A stretch of 64,000 bases of DNA from Hemicordylus capensis (lineage: Eukaryota; Chordata; Lepidosauria; Squamata; Cordylidae): contig NC_069659.1 of assembly GCF_027244095.1 (NCBI RefSeq), forward strand, positions 335,834,750-335,898,749. The letters run 5' to 3'. Made by a program: the position numbers and the translations under genes. Shown here in pieces: positions 53,694-61,919 of the stretch; position 1 is the stretch's first letter; the number at the start of each line of letters is the position of its first letter. The notes under the pieces are model-generated. The model made no database searches, had not been told where the DNA came from, and was given only the letters and a program-made list of their open reading frames with translations.

Positions 53694-54597
53694 CATTTAC
53701 ATGAAGCCGCTGGGAGAGGTCATCCAGGGACTTGGACTGAGTTGTCAGCAATATGCGGATGACACTCAGCTCTATCTCTCCTTGTCATCTGATCCTAGGG
53801 AGGCGGTGGATGTCCTGAATCGGGGGCTGGAGGCCGTGATGGGTTGGATGTGGGCTAACAAACTGAAATTGAATCCAGATAAGACGGAGGTACTGTTGGT
53901 CAGTAGGAGAGCCAATCGGGATGAGGAGATTTTACCAGTTCTGGATGGGGTTGCACTCCCCTTGAAGGAGCAAGTACGCAGCTTGGGGGTACTACTGGAC
54001 CCGGCTCTGCTTTTGGAAGCTCAGGTGGAGGCGGTGGCCAGGGGTGCCTTTGCACGGCTTCGGCTGGTGTGCCAGCTGCGTCCCTTTCTCGAGAAGGCAG
54101 ATCTGGCCACGGTTACCCACGCCTTAGTCACGTCGCGGCTGGATTACTGTAACGCGCTCTACGTGGGGCTGCCCTTGAAGAATATCCGGAAACTGCAGCT
54201 AGTGCAAAACGCGGCAGCGAGGGTTTTATCCGGAGCTGCCCATTGGGACCATATCACCCCCATTTTGAAAGAGCTGCACTGGCTGCCGGTTCGTTTCCGG
54301 GTCCAATTCAAGGTGCTGGTTTTGACCTTTAAAGCCCTAAACGGTTTGGGCCGGGGGTATTTGAGGGACCGCCTGCTCCCAAGGGTTGCTGCCCACTTGA
54401 CGAGGACATCTGAGGGGGCCCTGCTCCGGGTGCCGACAATGAGGGAGGCCCGGCTGTCGTGCACTCAGCACAGGGTCTTCTCTGTTGCTGCTCCTAGACT
54501 CTGGAATGCTCTCCCAGTGGCCATTCGTTCCTCAGACTCCATCATGGCTTTTAGAAAGCTTTTAAAGACTTGGCTTTTTACCCAGGCTTTTACATAA
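53608..54597 (+). pseudogene. L2 catalytic RT, thumb and C-terminus
   Basis: 329 codons. [20 protein letters not shown], then [15 protein letters not shown] with the catalytic Asp pair, [40 protein letters not shown], and FSVAAPRLWNALPVAIRSSD near the end; natural stop after LFTQAFT. The Met used is internal; an in-frame TAG lies just upstream. Confidence 0.9.
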
Positions 54598-54841
54598 TCG
54601 TTTTTACTGCTGCTTCTGTGTTTTTATCTGTTGTATTGTTTTTATGCCTGTTTTATATGTTTTTAGCTTGATGTTTTTATTGCTTGATGTTTTTATTGCT
54701 TTTTATTGTATGTTTTAATTTTTTGTAAACCGCCTTGGGGTTTTCTTTTAACGAAAGGCGGTATAGAAATGTAAAAATAAATAAATAAATAAAATCAGAC
54801 CTTTGGTCCATTTTAGCTGAGTATTATTTATTTTTATGTCA

Positions 54842-55122
54842 GCGGCCCACACACAGCTCAGACAAAATGCAGTCAGTTATGCATTGCTTGGGCTGCTGCA
54901 TGTGTATAACCCCAGCCCATGTTGCAAAACAGGGCAGTTCCACTCCACCTTAAAGTTGTGCAAGCGCAGTTGCATGATGTCCATTGGAAATAATGGGTTT
55001 TTCATCACACAACTGCATTCGTGGAGCATTGTCAGAGAGGAATTGCCCTGTTCTGCAACACCATGGGCTGGGGCTACACACATGCAGCAGCCTGCATTTT
55101 GCTGTGCTGCATGTGGGCTAGT
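54842..55122. mobile_element. 281-bp palindromic MITE
   Basis: Left GGGCTGCTGCATGTGTATAA + CCCCAGCCCATG faces right CATGGGCTGGGGCTACACAC + ATGCAGCAGCC; next inward, AAACAGGGCAGTTCC faces GGAATTGCCCTGTTCTG, and GTTGTGCAAGCGCAGTTGC faces CACACAACTGCATTCG. Arms ~120 bases. It lies between the young L2 and a SINE. Non-coding. Confidence 0.75.
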
Positions 55123-55204
55123 GACTCTTGAAGGCTTCAGGTAGAGGTCTTTTCCAGTACAGCTACTCTCTTAACTGGAGATGCTAGGGATTGAAAGTGG
55201 GCTC

Positions 55205-55512
55205 TTTGGAGAGGAGAGCTGGACTTGTGGTAGCAAGCGTAACTTGTCCCCTTAGCTAAGCAGGGTCTGCCCTGGTTGCATATGAAAGGGAGACTAGAAG
55301 TGTGAGCACTGTGAGATATTCCCCTCTGGGGATGAAGCAGCGCTGGGAAGAGCAGAAGGTTTCCAGTTCCTCCTCTGGCATCTCCAAGATAGGGCTTAGA
55401 GAGATTCCTGCCTTCAAGATTGGAGAAGCCTCTGCCAGTCTGTGAAGACAATACTGAGCTAGATGGACCAGTGGTCTGACTCAGTATATGGCAGCTTCCT
55501 ATGTTCCTATGA
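55205..55512 (+). mobile_element. 5S rRNA-derived SINE, plus strand
   Basis: TTTGGAGAGGAGAGCTGGAC, then TTAGCTAAGCAGGGTCTGCC + CTGGTTGCATATGAAAGGGA + GACT (5S rRNA control region), body, and tail CAGTGGTCTGACTCAGTATA + TGGCAGCTTCCTATGTTCC. The most complete copy in the window. It lies ~420 bases upstream of the GPR160 exon. Confidence 0.85.
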
Positions 55513-55824
55513 GTCTCCCAAATGGCATTATAGCAAAATACAACATCATTCCATATGCAGTGTTTGCTCTTATCTCAGGTGAGAGAGCGAAGTACTCGGA
55601 CTTCTGGCATGTTTAAGGCCTGCAGAACCAGGGAAAGCATGCACTCTCTAATAAATATAAAATAATGCTTCACTGGTGAGGCATACAGCCTACTGTACCA
55701 CTGACAGGGATACTGTAGGGAAATGGATAAACATACTAAACGCCTGGGTCACTTAAGAATATTAGGCTGTGAGGAAGAAAGGAAGAAGCATGTCTATGTC
55801 TTCTTAGGAAGGTTTGTTTTAGAA

Positions 55825-55842
55825 TATAAAAGAGTATAAAAG
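55825..55842 (+). promoter_or_regulatory. Twin TATA-like boxes upstream of GPR160
   Basis: The octamer TATAAAAG occurs twice (55825-55832 and 55835-55842), about 90-105 bases before the GPR160 ATG. This could be a local alternative promoter that starts transcription just before the coding exon, or chance in AT-rich intron DNA. The competing model is splicing from a distant CpG-island exon. Confidence 0.2.
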
Positions 55843-55861
55843 AATCCAAGAATAAACCCCT

Positions 55862-55877
55862 TGTTTTCCCATTTTAG
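55862..55877 (+). promoter_or_regulatory. Probable splice acceptor before the GPR160 coding exon
   Basis: A T/C-rich tract ends in TTTTAG 53 bases before the GPR160 ATG. Mammalian GPR160 has non-coding 5' exons spliced to one coding exon, so an acceptor is expected here. Its use is inferred, not shown. Confidence 0.45.
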
Positions 55878-55930
55878 GTACTGGCTGGAGTTGGAAATAA
55901 AATTCAGTCACACTGATCTCCCTTGTAAGT

Positions 55931-56953
55931 ATGGCTGCCATGTCCTCCGAGAACCATCCCTTTCCTTATCTTCAACATGGCTCCATCTTCAACCCTTCTG
56001 AAGCTAGTGGAGCTCTCCTGCTCATCATGCTGGGGAAAGTCTCACTCAATATATTCCTATTGCAAGTCAGAAGACAGAAGTTCCGTGAGACGTTTATGGG
56101 CTATTTCTGCATTTCACTAGCTCTTCTCGACTTGGTGCTTCTGGTGACTATGTCTTTCCTCTCCCATTTCCAGAACTTGATACTTTTGGGTGTTCGATTT
56201 ACCAAGTACCACACCTGTCTTTTGGCTCAGATTGCAGCCTTCACCTATGGGATCTTACATTACCCTGTTTTTGTTGTGGCTGGCCTGGATTACTACTTCA
56301 CAATAACCCAAAGCTCCAAATCTCCTAATGTATGTCGGAAATCAATATACACAGCTGTTGTGGTCTTCACATGGATTTCAGCTTTCTTGTATGTTCTGAG
56401 CCTTCCAGGAAACTCCATAGGGCTTGACCACTCTAATTCTGCATATCAGTGTCCTTTCTATTTCAGCAGTCAGACTTACTGGCTCTCGCTAGGTATGCTG
56501 CTGATCATATGCCTCGTTCCTGTTTTCTGTTGGTCAGAAGTTGTGGCTATGGTTCAGTCAATTAAACTAACTTCCTTTGAGAATGAGACTGTATTGGTTT
56601 TCCCTTATGTGCCCGAATGCAGCCCCAGAGACTGTCCAAAGCATCTCTTGACACGGCTTCTAATCTGCTTTATTGGCACTTGGGCACCATTTGTTTTCCT
56701 TCAGATGCTCATTGTGTTACTTGGTGCTCAGATTCCTGCCTTCATAGAGATGAACGTTCCCTGGCTTTATTTTGTCAACAGCTTTCTGGTTGCAGTTGCG
56801 TATTGGATGAGGCGGCGACACATTGAGCTGACAGAGGTGACTTGGGATGCAGATCCATTCATCTCTTGGAAATTCTGCTTTGTCCCATTCAATTGTGAAT
56901 ATGCAGATGAAGCTCAAAAGTCCAGCTCTGAAATTGCTAACGAGTTGCTGTGA
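55931..56953 (+). CDS. GPR160: Probable G-protein coupled receptor 160 (complete single coding exon)
   Basis: A 340-residue open frame with seven hydrophobic segments at roughly residues 28-47, 57-80, 96-125, 138-158, 183-208, 241-265 and 275-293. It closely resembles human GPR160 (about 338 residues, from memory), for example YFCISLALLDLVLL in TM2, TYGILHYPVF in TM3, FIGTWAPFVFLQ in TM6 and MNVPWLYFVNSFL in TM7. Cys96 at the top of TM3 and Cys174 (AYQCPFY) in the second extracellular loop are placed for the usual disulfide. The DRY position reads DYY (120-122) and no NPxxY is seen in TM7, as in human GPR160. GPR160 is an orphan receptor of the plasma membrane; a role as CART peptide receptor has been proposed and disputed. 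The first ATG is preferred because MAAMSSEN aligns with human MTALSSEN; Met4 is the alternative. No stops or frameshifts interrupt it. Confidence 0.94.
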   Translation: MAAMSSENHPFPYLQHGSIFNPSEASGALLLIMLGKVSLNIFLLQVRRQKFRETFMGYFCISLALLDLVLLVTMSFLSHFQNLILLGVRFTKYHTCLLAQIAAFTYGILHYPVFVVAGLDYYFTITQSSKSPNVCRKSIYTAVVVFTWISAFLYVLSLPGNSIGLDHSNSAYQCPFYFSSQTYWLSLGMLLIICLVPVFCWSEVVAMVQSIKLTSFENETVLVFPYVPECSPRDCPKHLLTRLLICFIGTWAPFVFLQMLIVLLGAQIPAFIEMNVPWLYFVNSFLVAVAYWMRRRHIELTEVTWDADPFISWKFCFVPFNCEYADEAQKSSSEIANELL

Positions 56954-57141
56954 GAGAAGAATGTTCAATCAGCACAGTATGTTGGGATGGTGGTTTTGTT
57001 ACGTTTGTGAGTTCATAAGGGGATAATATATGAATGTAGCTGAGAAGTGTAAATTTGAGGATGTGTGCGCGCGTGCGTGGAGCGTTATGAGATGATGTGC
57101 TATTTTCCATGTTGGAGTTCCAGTACGGGTAATTATTTCAA

Positions 57142-57147
57142 AATAAA
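57142..57147 (+). terminator. Polyadenylation signal of GPR160
   Basis: A canonical AATAAA lies 189 bases after the GPR160 stop, followed by A-rich DNA and then an old L2 that begins near 57,230. This implies a short 3' UTR ending around 57,160-57,175. A more distal signal is possible. Confidence 0.5.
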
Positions 57148-57229
57148 GAATTAATTAAAACTTAAATGCCTGATATTGAACAGAGTTTCCCAGTAATAAC
57201 CAATGCAGCATGTTTGAACTATTGAAATC

Positions 57230-58330
57230 AGTGAGGCCTGCATTTTGCAGCGTTGTCCCACAGGCAGTTTCAGCACCACCCATGCTGCTTGGGCTCGGCC
57301 TGATGGATGATCTCCAAGGGGGAATTGACAGAGGAAGTGTAACTCTGTTGGTCCTTTTGAATCTCTCAGCGGCTTTTGATACCATAGACCATGGTATCCT
57401 TCTGGATTGCCTGCAGGGACTGGGTGTAGGGTGCACTGCTTTGCAGTGGTTCTGCTCATACATCTCGGGCAGATTTCAGAAATGTTACTTGGAGACTGCT
57501 GCTTTTGTATGATGTCCCTCAGGGCTCCATTTTGCACCAATGCTTTTTAACAGCTACATGAAACCACTGGGAGAGATCATCAGGGGATTTGGTGCAGGAT
57601 GTTATCAGTACACTGATGACACCCAAATCTACTTCTCCATGTTGAATTCATCAGGCAGTGGCGTAACTTCCCTAAATGCCTGCCTTGAGGCAGTAATGGG
57701 CTGGATGAGGGTGAATCCAAACCTTACTTACTGTAGGAAGTGCTTACTGTAGGAAGCCACAGTTCAGGAAATGGGATAGATCTGCCTGTTCTGGATGGAG
57801 TTACACTCCCCCAGAAGGAACAGGTTCACAGTTTGGGAGTATTTCTGGATCCAACCCTCTCTCTGATATTTCAGGTGGAGGCAGTGGCCAGGAGTGCTTT
57901 CTATCAGCCTTGACTGGTTTGCTGACTGCACCCTTTCCTGGAAGTGAGTGAATTTAAGATAGTAGTACACATGCTGGTAACCTCCAGGCTTGACTACTGC
58001 AATGCACTCTACATGGGGCTGCCTTTGTACATAGTCCGGAAGCTGCAAATGGTACAGAATGCTGCTGCCAGATTGGTCTCCGGGATGTCTTATAGAGACC
58101 ATATTACTAAGATTCTAAAAGATCCACACTGGCTACCAATAGATTTCCAGGCAAAATACAAAGTGCTGGTTATTGCCTATAGAGCTCTTAACAGCTTGGG
58201 CCCACAGTATTTAAGGGAATACCTTGTTCATTATGAACACCACCACATAACCTTCAGAAAGCACCATCTTGGTGGAAAGCTCCCAGCAAGAGAGAAAAGC
58301 CCCCACAGAGGTGCAGCTAGGTAATTTTGG
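57230..58330 (+). mobile_element. Old L2 LINE, 5'-truncated, downstream of GPR160
   Basis: GLMDDLQGGIDRGSVTLLVL + [20 protein letters not shown], then MLFNSYMKPLGEIIRGFGAG and YQYTDDTQIYFSM (YTDD for YADD), then [20 protein letters not shown]. Frames shift several times; at the RGSVTLLVLL site it lacks the GCGT duplication of the young copies. The 3' UTR is missing. Confidence 0.85.
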
Positions 58331-58489
58331 ATCCTGAATCTAGTGGGTTACAGGGGCCACCTTGCAAAATAAGCATCCTCTTCCTCCACCACTAGCCCCA
58401 TGGTTTGACACAACTTTCCATTGGCGTGGGCAGACAGAAACAGGAAGTGAGGCAGCAGAGTACAAAGCCAGCTTCTCCCACCCACCGAA

Positions 58490-58892
58490 CAGCTGAAGGA
58501 TCCACACACCTTCTTGAGCATTCATCACAAACCCACAGGTGTGGGCTAGAGTATATGAGGGGTGATTATGCAACACACACACACCCTTCAAGAATCCACA
58601 AACCTTCTTGATCATTCACCAGAAATCCACAGGTCTGGGCCTGAATACATTTGTGTAAAACAAAAACACCTCCCCCCCCGCCGCCAATGGATTCTTGACC
58701 ATTCACAAACCAACTGGGACACAACACGTGCCCCTTGCTCCACAGTTGAAACACACACCTGGATCACAAACCAGCTTGGACATATAGTGCATCTGTAAGG
58801 AAAAAGGTTAACACCACAACTTATGCCCCTTGCTTCACAGTTGCCACTCAGACCTTCTGGTCTGCAAACCAACTTGAGCATAGTGCAATTAC
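58490..58892 (+). repeat. Decayed tandem repeat (units of ~80-110 bp)
   Basis: ATCCACACACCTTCTTGAGC ATTCATCAC recurs as ATCCACAAACCTTCTTGATC ATTCACCAG; then TGCCCCTTGCTCCACAGTTG recurs as TGCCCCTTGCTTCACAGTTG about 90 bases on, both followed by (C)AAACCA(A/G)CTTG. Not coding. Confidence 0.6.
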
Positions 58893-59004
58893 TTTTTAAA
58901 AAAATAAATTGTTTGTTCATTCAGATGTTAACAGTTCCACTTTCACTAGGTGAAATGGATAGAGAGAACGTTTTCTGGTGGCTTTACTGCAATAGGGAAA
59001 AAAG

Positions 59005-59112
59005 GATTAAAAATCAACCAATCCACTTCAAATTAAACACACAGAGCTCTCCGATCCTGCCCTGCATCTGTACTCAATATTAAAGCTCTATGCCAAGCCA
59101 TTCCAGAGCTTT
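59005..59112 (+). repeat. Interspersed repeat, first of two copies
   Basis: CAACCAATCCACTTCAAATT + AAACACACAGAGCTCTCC + ATCTGTACTCAATATTAAAG matches 59,578-59,690 (TGTCCAATCCACTTTAAATT ... ATCTGTGCCCAATATCAAAG) at roughly three bases in four. Confidence 0.6.
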
Positions 59113-59164
59113 TTCCTACACAGGTCTTTTAGCTCACATCTCTGGAATGGAGGATGTGCGTTCA

Positions 59165-59372
59165 CATATTGGCCAGATTTACCCCCAAAGTCCCTGCAAA
59201 CTATTGGGGAGCACTTTGCAAATGATGTGGGTTTTTCACTGTGCATTAGAATGATGCCCGATTTATAGCCAGGGTAAAAAAAAATCCACTTTTTGTGTCA
59301 TTGGTGGGGGAGGGGGGAATTCAAACTCACAATAAACTGGCAGTAAAGCCTGCTGTGTGAAAAATGCCCTGG
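59165..59372 (-). mobile_element. Unclassified ~200-bp interspersed repeat
   Basis: TTGGCCAGATTTACCCC ... GCTGTGTGAAAAATGCCC is the reverse of 23,193-23,385, including an A-rich centre (GGGTAAAAAAAAATCCAC). Confidence 0.6.
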
Positions 59373-59520
59373 AGATCTAAAGGGTGGAGCAAAAGGGGAG
59401 ATGCTTTACCCTTTTTTTATGAAGGCAAAGGGCAGATTCCTTCATGGGGGTGTGTGTGGAATGATAGTCTGGGGTGGGGTTTAAGCAACTTGTAGGACTT
59501 GTTTGATTTTTTTTTTTAAA

Positions 59521-59523
<3 letters not shown>

Positions 59524-59573
<50 letters not shown>
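59524..59573 (+). repeat. (TA)n microsatellite
   Basis: About 25 uninterrupted AT dinucleotides. Confidence 0.95.
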
Positions 59574-59575
<2 letters not shown>

Positions 59576-59577
59576 CA

Positions 59578-59690
59578 GCCAATTGTCCAATCCACTTTAA
59601 ATTGTATATACAGAGCCCTCCCACCCTGCCCTACATCTGTGCCCAATATCAAAGTCCTATGGTAAGTCATTCCAGAAATATACAAAGGGG
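59578..59690 (+). repeat. Interspersed repeat, second copy
   Basis: See 59,005-59,112. Preceded directly by the (TA)n run. Confidence 0.6.
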
Positions 59691-60029
59691 GAGGAATATC
59701 CACAAAAGGGAAATTACATAACATCCATTGCTGGGTCTGAAGAGGCAGGCAGGCACAGGTTCAGCACAACAGTAGAGCGGGGGCGGGGGGCAGGGCAGAG
59801 TGTGTGTGCACAGTCTCTGTTGGGCAGTCAGTGCTGGACACTCTTCCTTCTTGGCTACCTCGCTACCTGTCCACTCCCTCGGGCAGCTCTGGCAGGCTGC
59901 CCAACGTGGTGATGCTGTCACACATGCACACATTGGCTGGGTGGAAGGCTGCTTGAACAGCCCAGCCCCACTACCGCATGCGTAGAGATTGGGATGGCCA
60001 CAGCCTTCATGCTTGGACCGCCTTGCACA

Positions 60030-60472
60030 CCACAGGGGTGTGCATGGAACTGGTGGGGGCCGGTTTGATGCCAGCGGGGGCAATAACTTTAAGGGTGGGG
60101 GAGGTGCACTTACCCCTACGCCGCATTTCCCCCACCGGTGCTTGGTTTCCTAAAAGTCCGTTGGGTCAGCAGCGTACCTCCTTGCCCCACCCCATTGACC
60201 AGCAGTAACCAAAAGTACTTGACGCGCCTGCGTGTATTGGGCGCATGTGTGCAGGCACATCAAGAACTTCTGGTTACTTCTGGTAAACGGGGCAATGGGG
60301 TGGCAGGGAGGTACACTGCCGCCCCAATGGACTTTTAGGAATCCAAGCACATGGGGGGGTTTGACCCTCCCCCACCTGTAAAGGCAGGCACACACACACC
60401 CAGCAGTGTTCAAACCTGTTTGGAGGCACGGGAAAGGGCCTCTGAACAGGTTTGTGCACATCCCTAACACAG
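60030..60472. mobile_element. Palindromic hAT-like MITE (~440 bp)
   Basis: GGGGTGTGCATGGAACTGG at the left and AACAGGTTTGTGCACATCCC at the right; inside, GCAGCGTACCTCCTTGCC faces GGTGGCAGGGAGGTACACTGC and AGTAACCAAAAGTACTTGA faces TCAAGAACTTCTGGTTACT. Same family as 8,993-9,508. Confidence 0.75.
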
Positions 60473-60474
60473 CG

Positions 60475-61080
60475 CAGGCCAGTGGTAGGTGCTGCTGCAG
60501 CCACCTACCTGGGACAAAATTCAGAGGATTTGGGGGCCCCAGATTTCTGCCTGGAAGTCTGGTGGGGAAAGGTGCTTCTGGGCCTCCAAATAACCATGTA
60601 GTCACTTAACTTATAGAAAAACTCTGGCACCTCATGCAATGGGCTCACTCATGTCTCTTTCACAACCGAGCTCTTCCCTCCCTTAGTAGACTCTCCCAAC
60701 TTGTGCCTTTTAGGGAGAGTTCAAGCTCTAGACCATTTTGCCCACATTGCCATTTACTGAGTTTAGGCCCTCACTCACCTACTTGGCAGCTCTGGAGACG
60801 GTTGCCTGTGCATAGCAAGTCTTTATCCACCTTACGAAAAGGAATCAGTATCACCCTTGCCAAAGCAACCCAAGCTTCAAGCTAAATGAGCTCCTTAGAA
60901 CTAGCTTTGCCATATATATCCTCCCATTTACTCCAATCAGCAGATGATGCTCTGCTCCAAGTGCCTGAGGCTCAAGCTTTGGGGAAGCAAAGCTAGCAAG
61001 CATGAAGATCAGAACTTCTGGCTTTGCCAGTCACTTTCCAGAAATCTTTGCCTAAAACTCACTAAGTCAGGGATGTTCAG
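60475..61080. other. No feature recognised
   Basis: No gene or repeat family recognised. Confidence 0.45.
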
Positions 61081-61084
61081 AAAA

Positions 61085-61175
61085 TGAATACGACGAATAT
61101 CTATAAACTGCTTTTCAACAAAAGTTCCCAAAGTGGTTCACATAGATATAAATAAATAAAATGGCTAAAATTTTC
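61085..61175 (-). mobile_element. LINE 3' tail fragment, minus strand
   Basis: ATACGACGAATATCTATAAA + CTGCTTTTCAACAAAAGTTC matches 15,498-15,540. Confidence 0.55.
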
Positions 61176-61279
61176 TAAAAGAAAAGTCTAAAATCTTTTT
61201 ATTTTAGATTGATTTGTCTCTCTTTTATTCTGGTCCTTGATAACACCTGGTTGAGGTTTTATTGCTTACTATTTTATAG

Positions 61280-61735
61280 TACAAGCAGACCTAGTTATCC
61301 ACGGGTGTTCTGTTCTCGCCAATTTCCGTGGATAATGAAACCACTGATAATGAGTCATTGAGTGAATGGGAATTGGGGAGTTAAGTTCGGGGGGGGGGGA
61401 ACCTACAATGAAAATAATTGAAATAAAATGCTGTACCATGCTCTGCAGGTCTCCAGCTGCCCAGCAATGTACCCCCAACCACCAATTCAGCCAATTTCCC
61501 ATGAAAATCACAGGTAAAATCTTTTTTTAAAAAACAGAACCACCACCAAATGGCAAAATGGTGTCCAGAAATGACCTCGAAGTTCATTTCCAGCCACCTA
61601 GGAACCACAGATATGCAGATTTTAACCCTTTGTTTAACTGTAAATATTGAGGTTGGGTGCATATACTCTGACCGTGAATATGTGGAACCGTGAACAGCGG
61701 TATTGCAAATAACGAGCTGTACAGCTGTCTACCTA
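61280..61735. mobile_element. pogo/Tigger-like non-autonomous DNA transposon
   Basis: GCAGACCTAGTTATCCACGG at the left and CAGCGGTATTGCAAATAACG + AGCTGTACAGCTG at the right are imperfect inverted ends. 'GTTATCCACGGGTGTTCTGT' style ends with a lost coding interior resemble vertebrate pogo-like MITEs. Family assignment is uncertain. Confidence 0.45.
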
Positions 61736-61919
61736 TACAGCTGTTTGTCTTTTGTTCTGTTTTTACTCACTCTGATAAGTTTTGTAGTAAAACCTGAGCA
61801 TCTGCAGTGGACTGTAAGATGGAGCATCAATTCGAAAAAATAAATTAACAAGTTGCTGCTGCTCTCACTTCCCAAAGTGTGAAATGTGGAGTGACAAAAA
61901 GGAATTAAATAGTCAAACT

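Larger units (their letters stand above)
51272..54797 (+). mobile_element. Near full-length young L2 LINE, plus strand
   Basis: Layout: ~345-bp 5' UTR; N-terminus and APE endonuclease (51,617-52,933); linker and RT (52,971-53,460 and on); RT palm to C-terminus (53,608-54,597); 3' UTR ending GGCGGTATAGAAATG and (TAAA)n. Motifs: NARSVNAK, TETWLDA, LGDFNVHA, SWTDHHLVG (endonuclease); [54 protein letters not shown] (RT). Breaks: a 14-bp deletion near 52,915, the GCGT duplication near 53,461, and a TGG-to-TAG stop near 53,570. L2 encodes one polyprotein that nicks DNA and reverse transcribes from the nick. Inactive as read, but young. Confidence 0.93.

Noticed and set aside
55240-55310. Possible 5S rRNA gene
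   Set aside because: Only the internal control region is preserved; it is the head of a SINE with a non-5S body.
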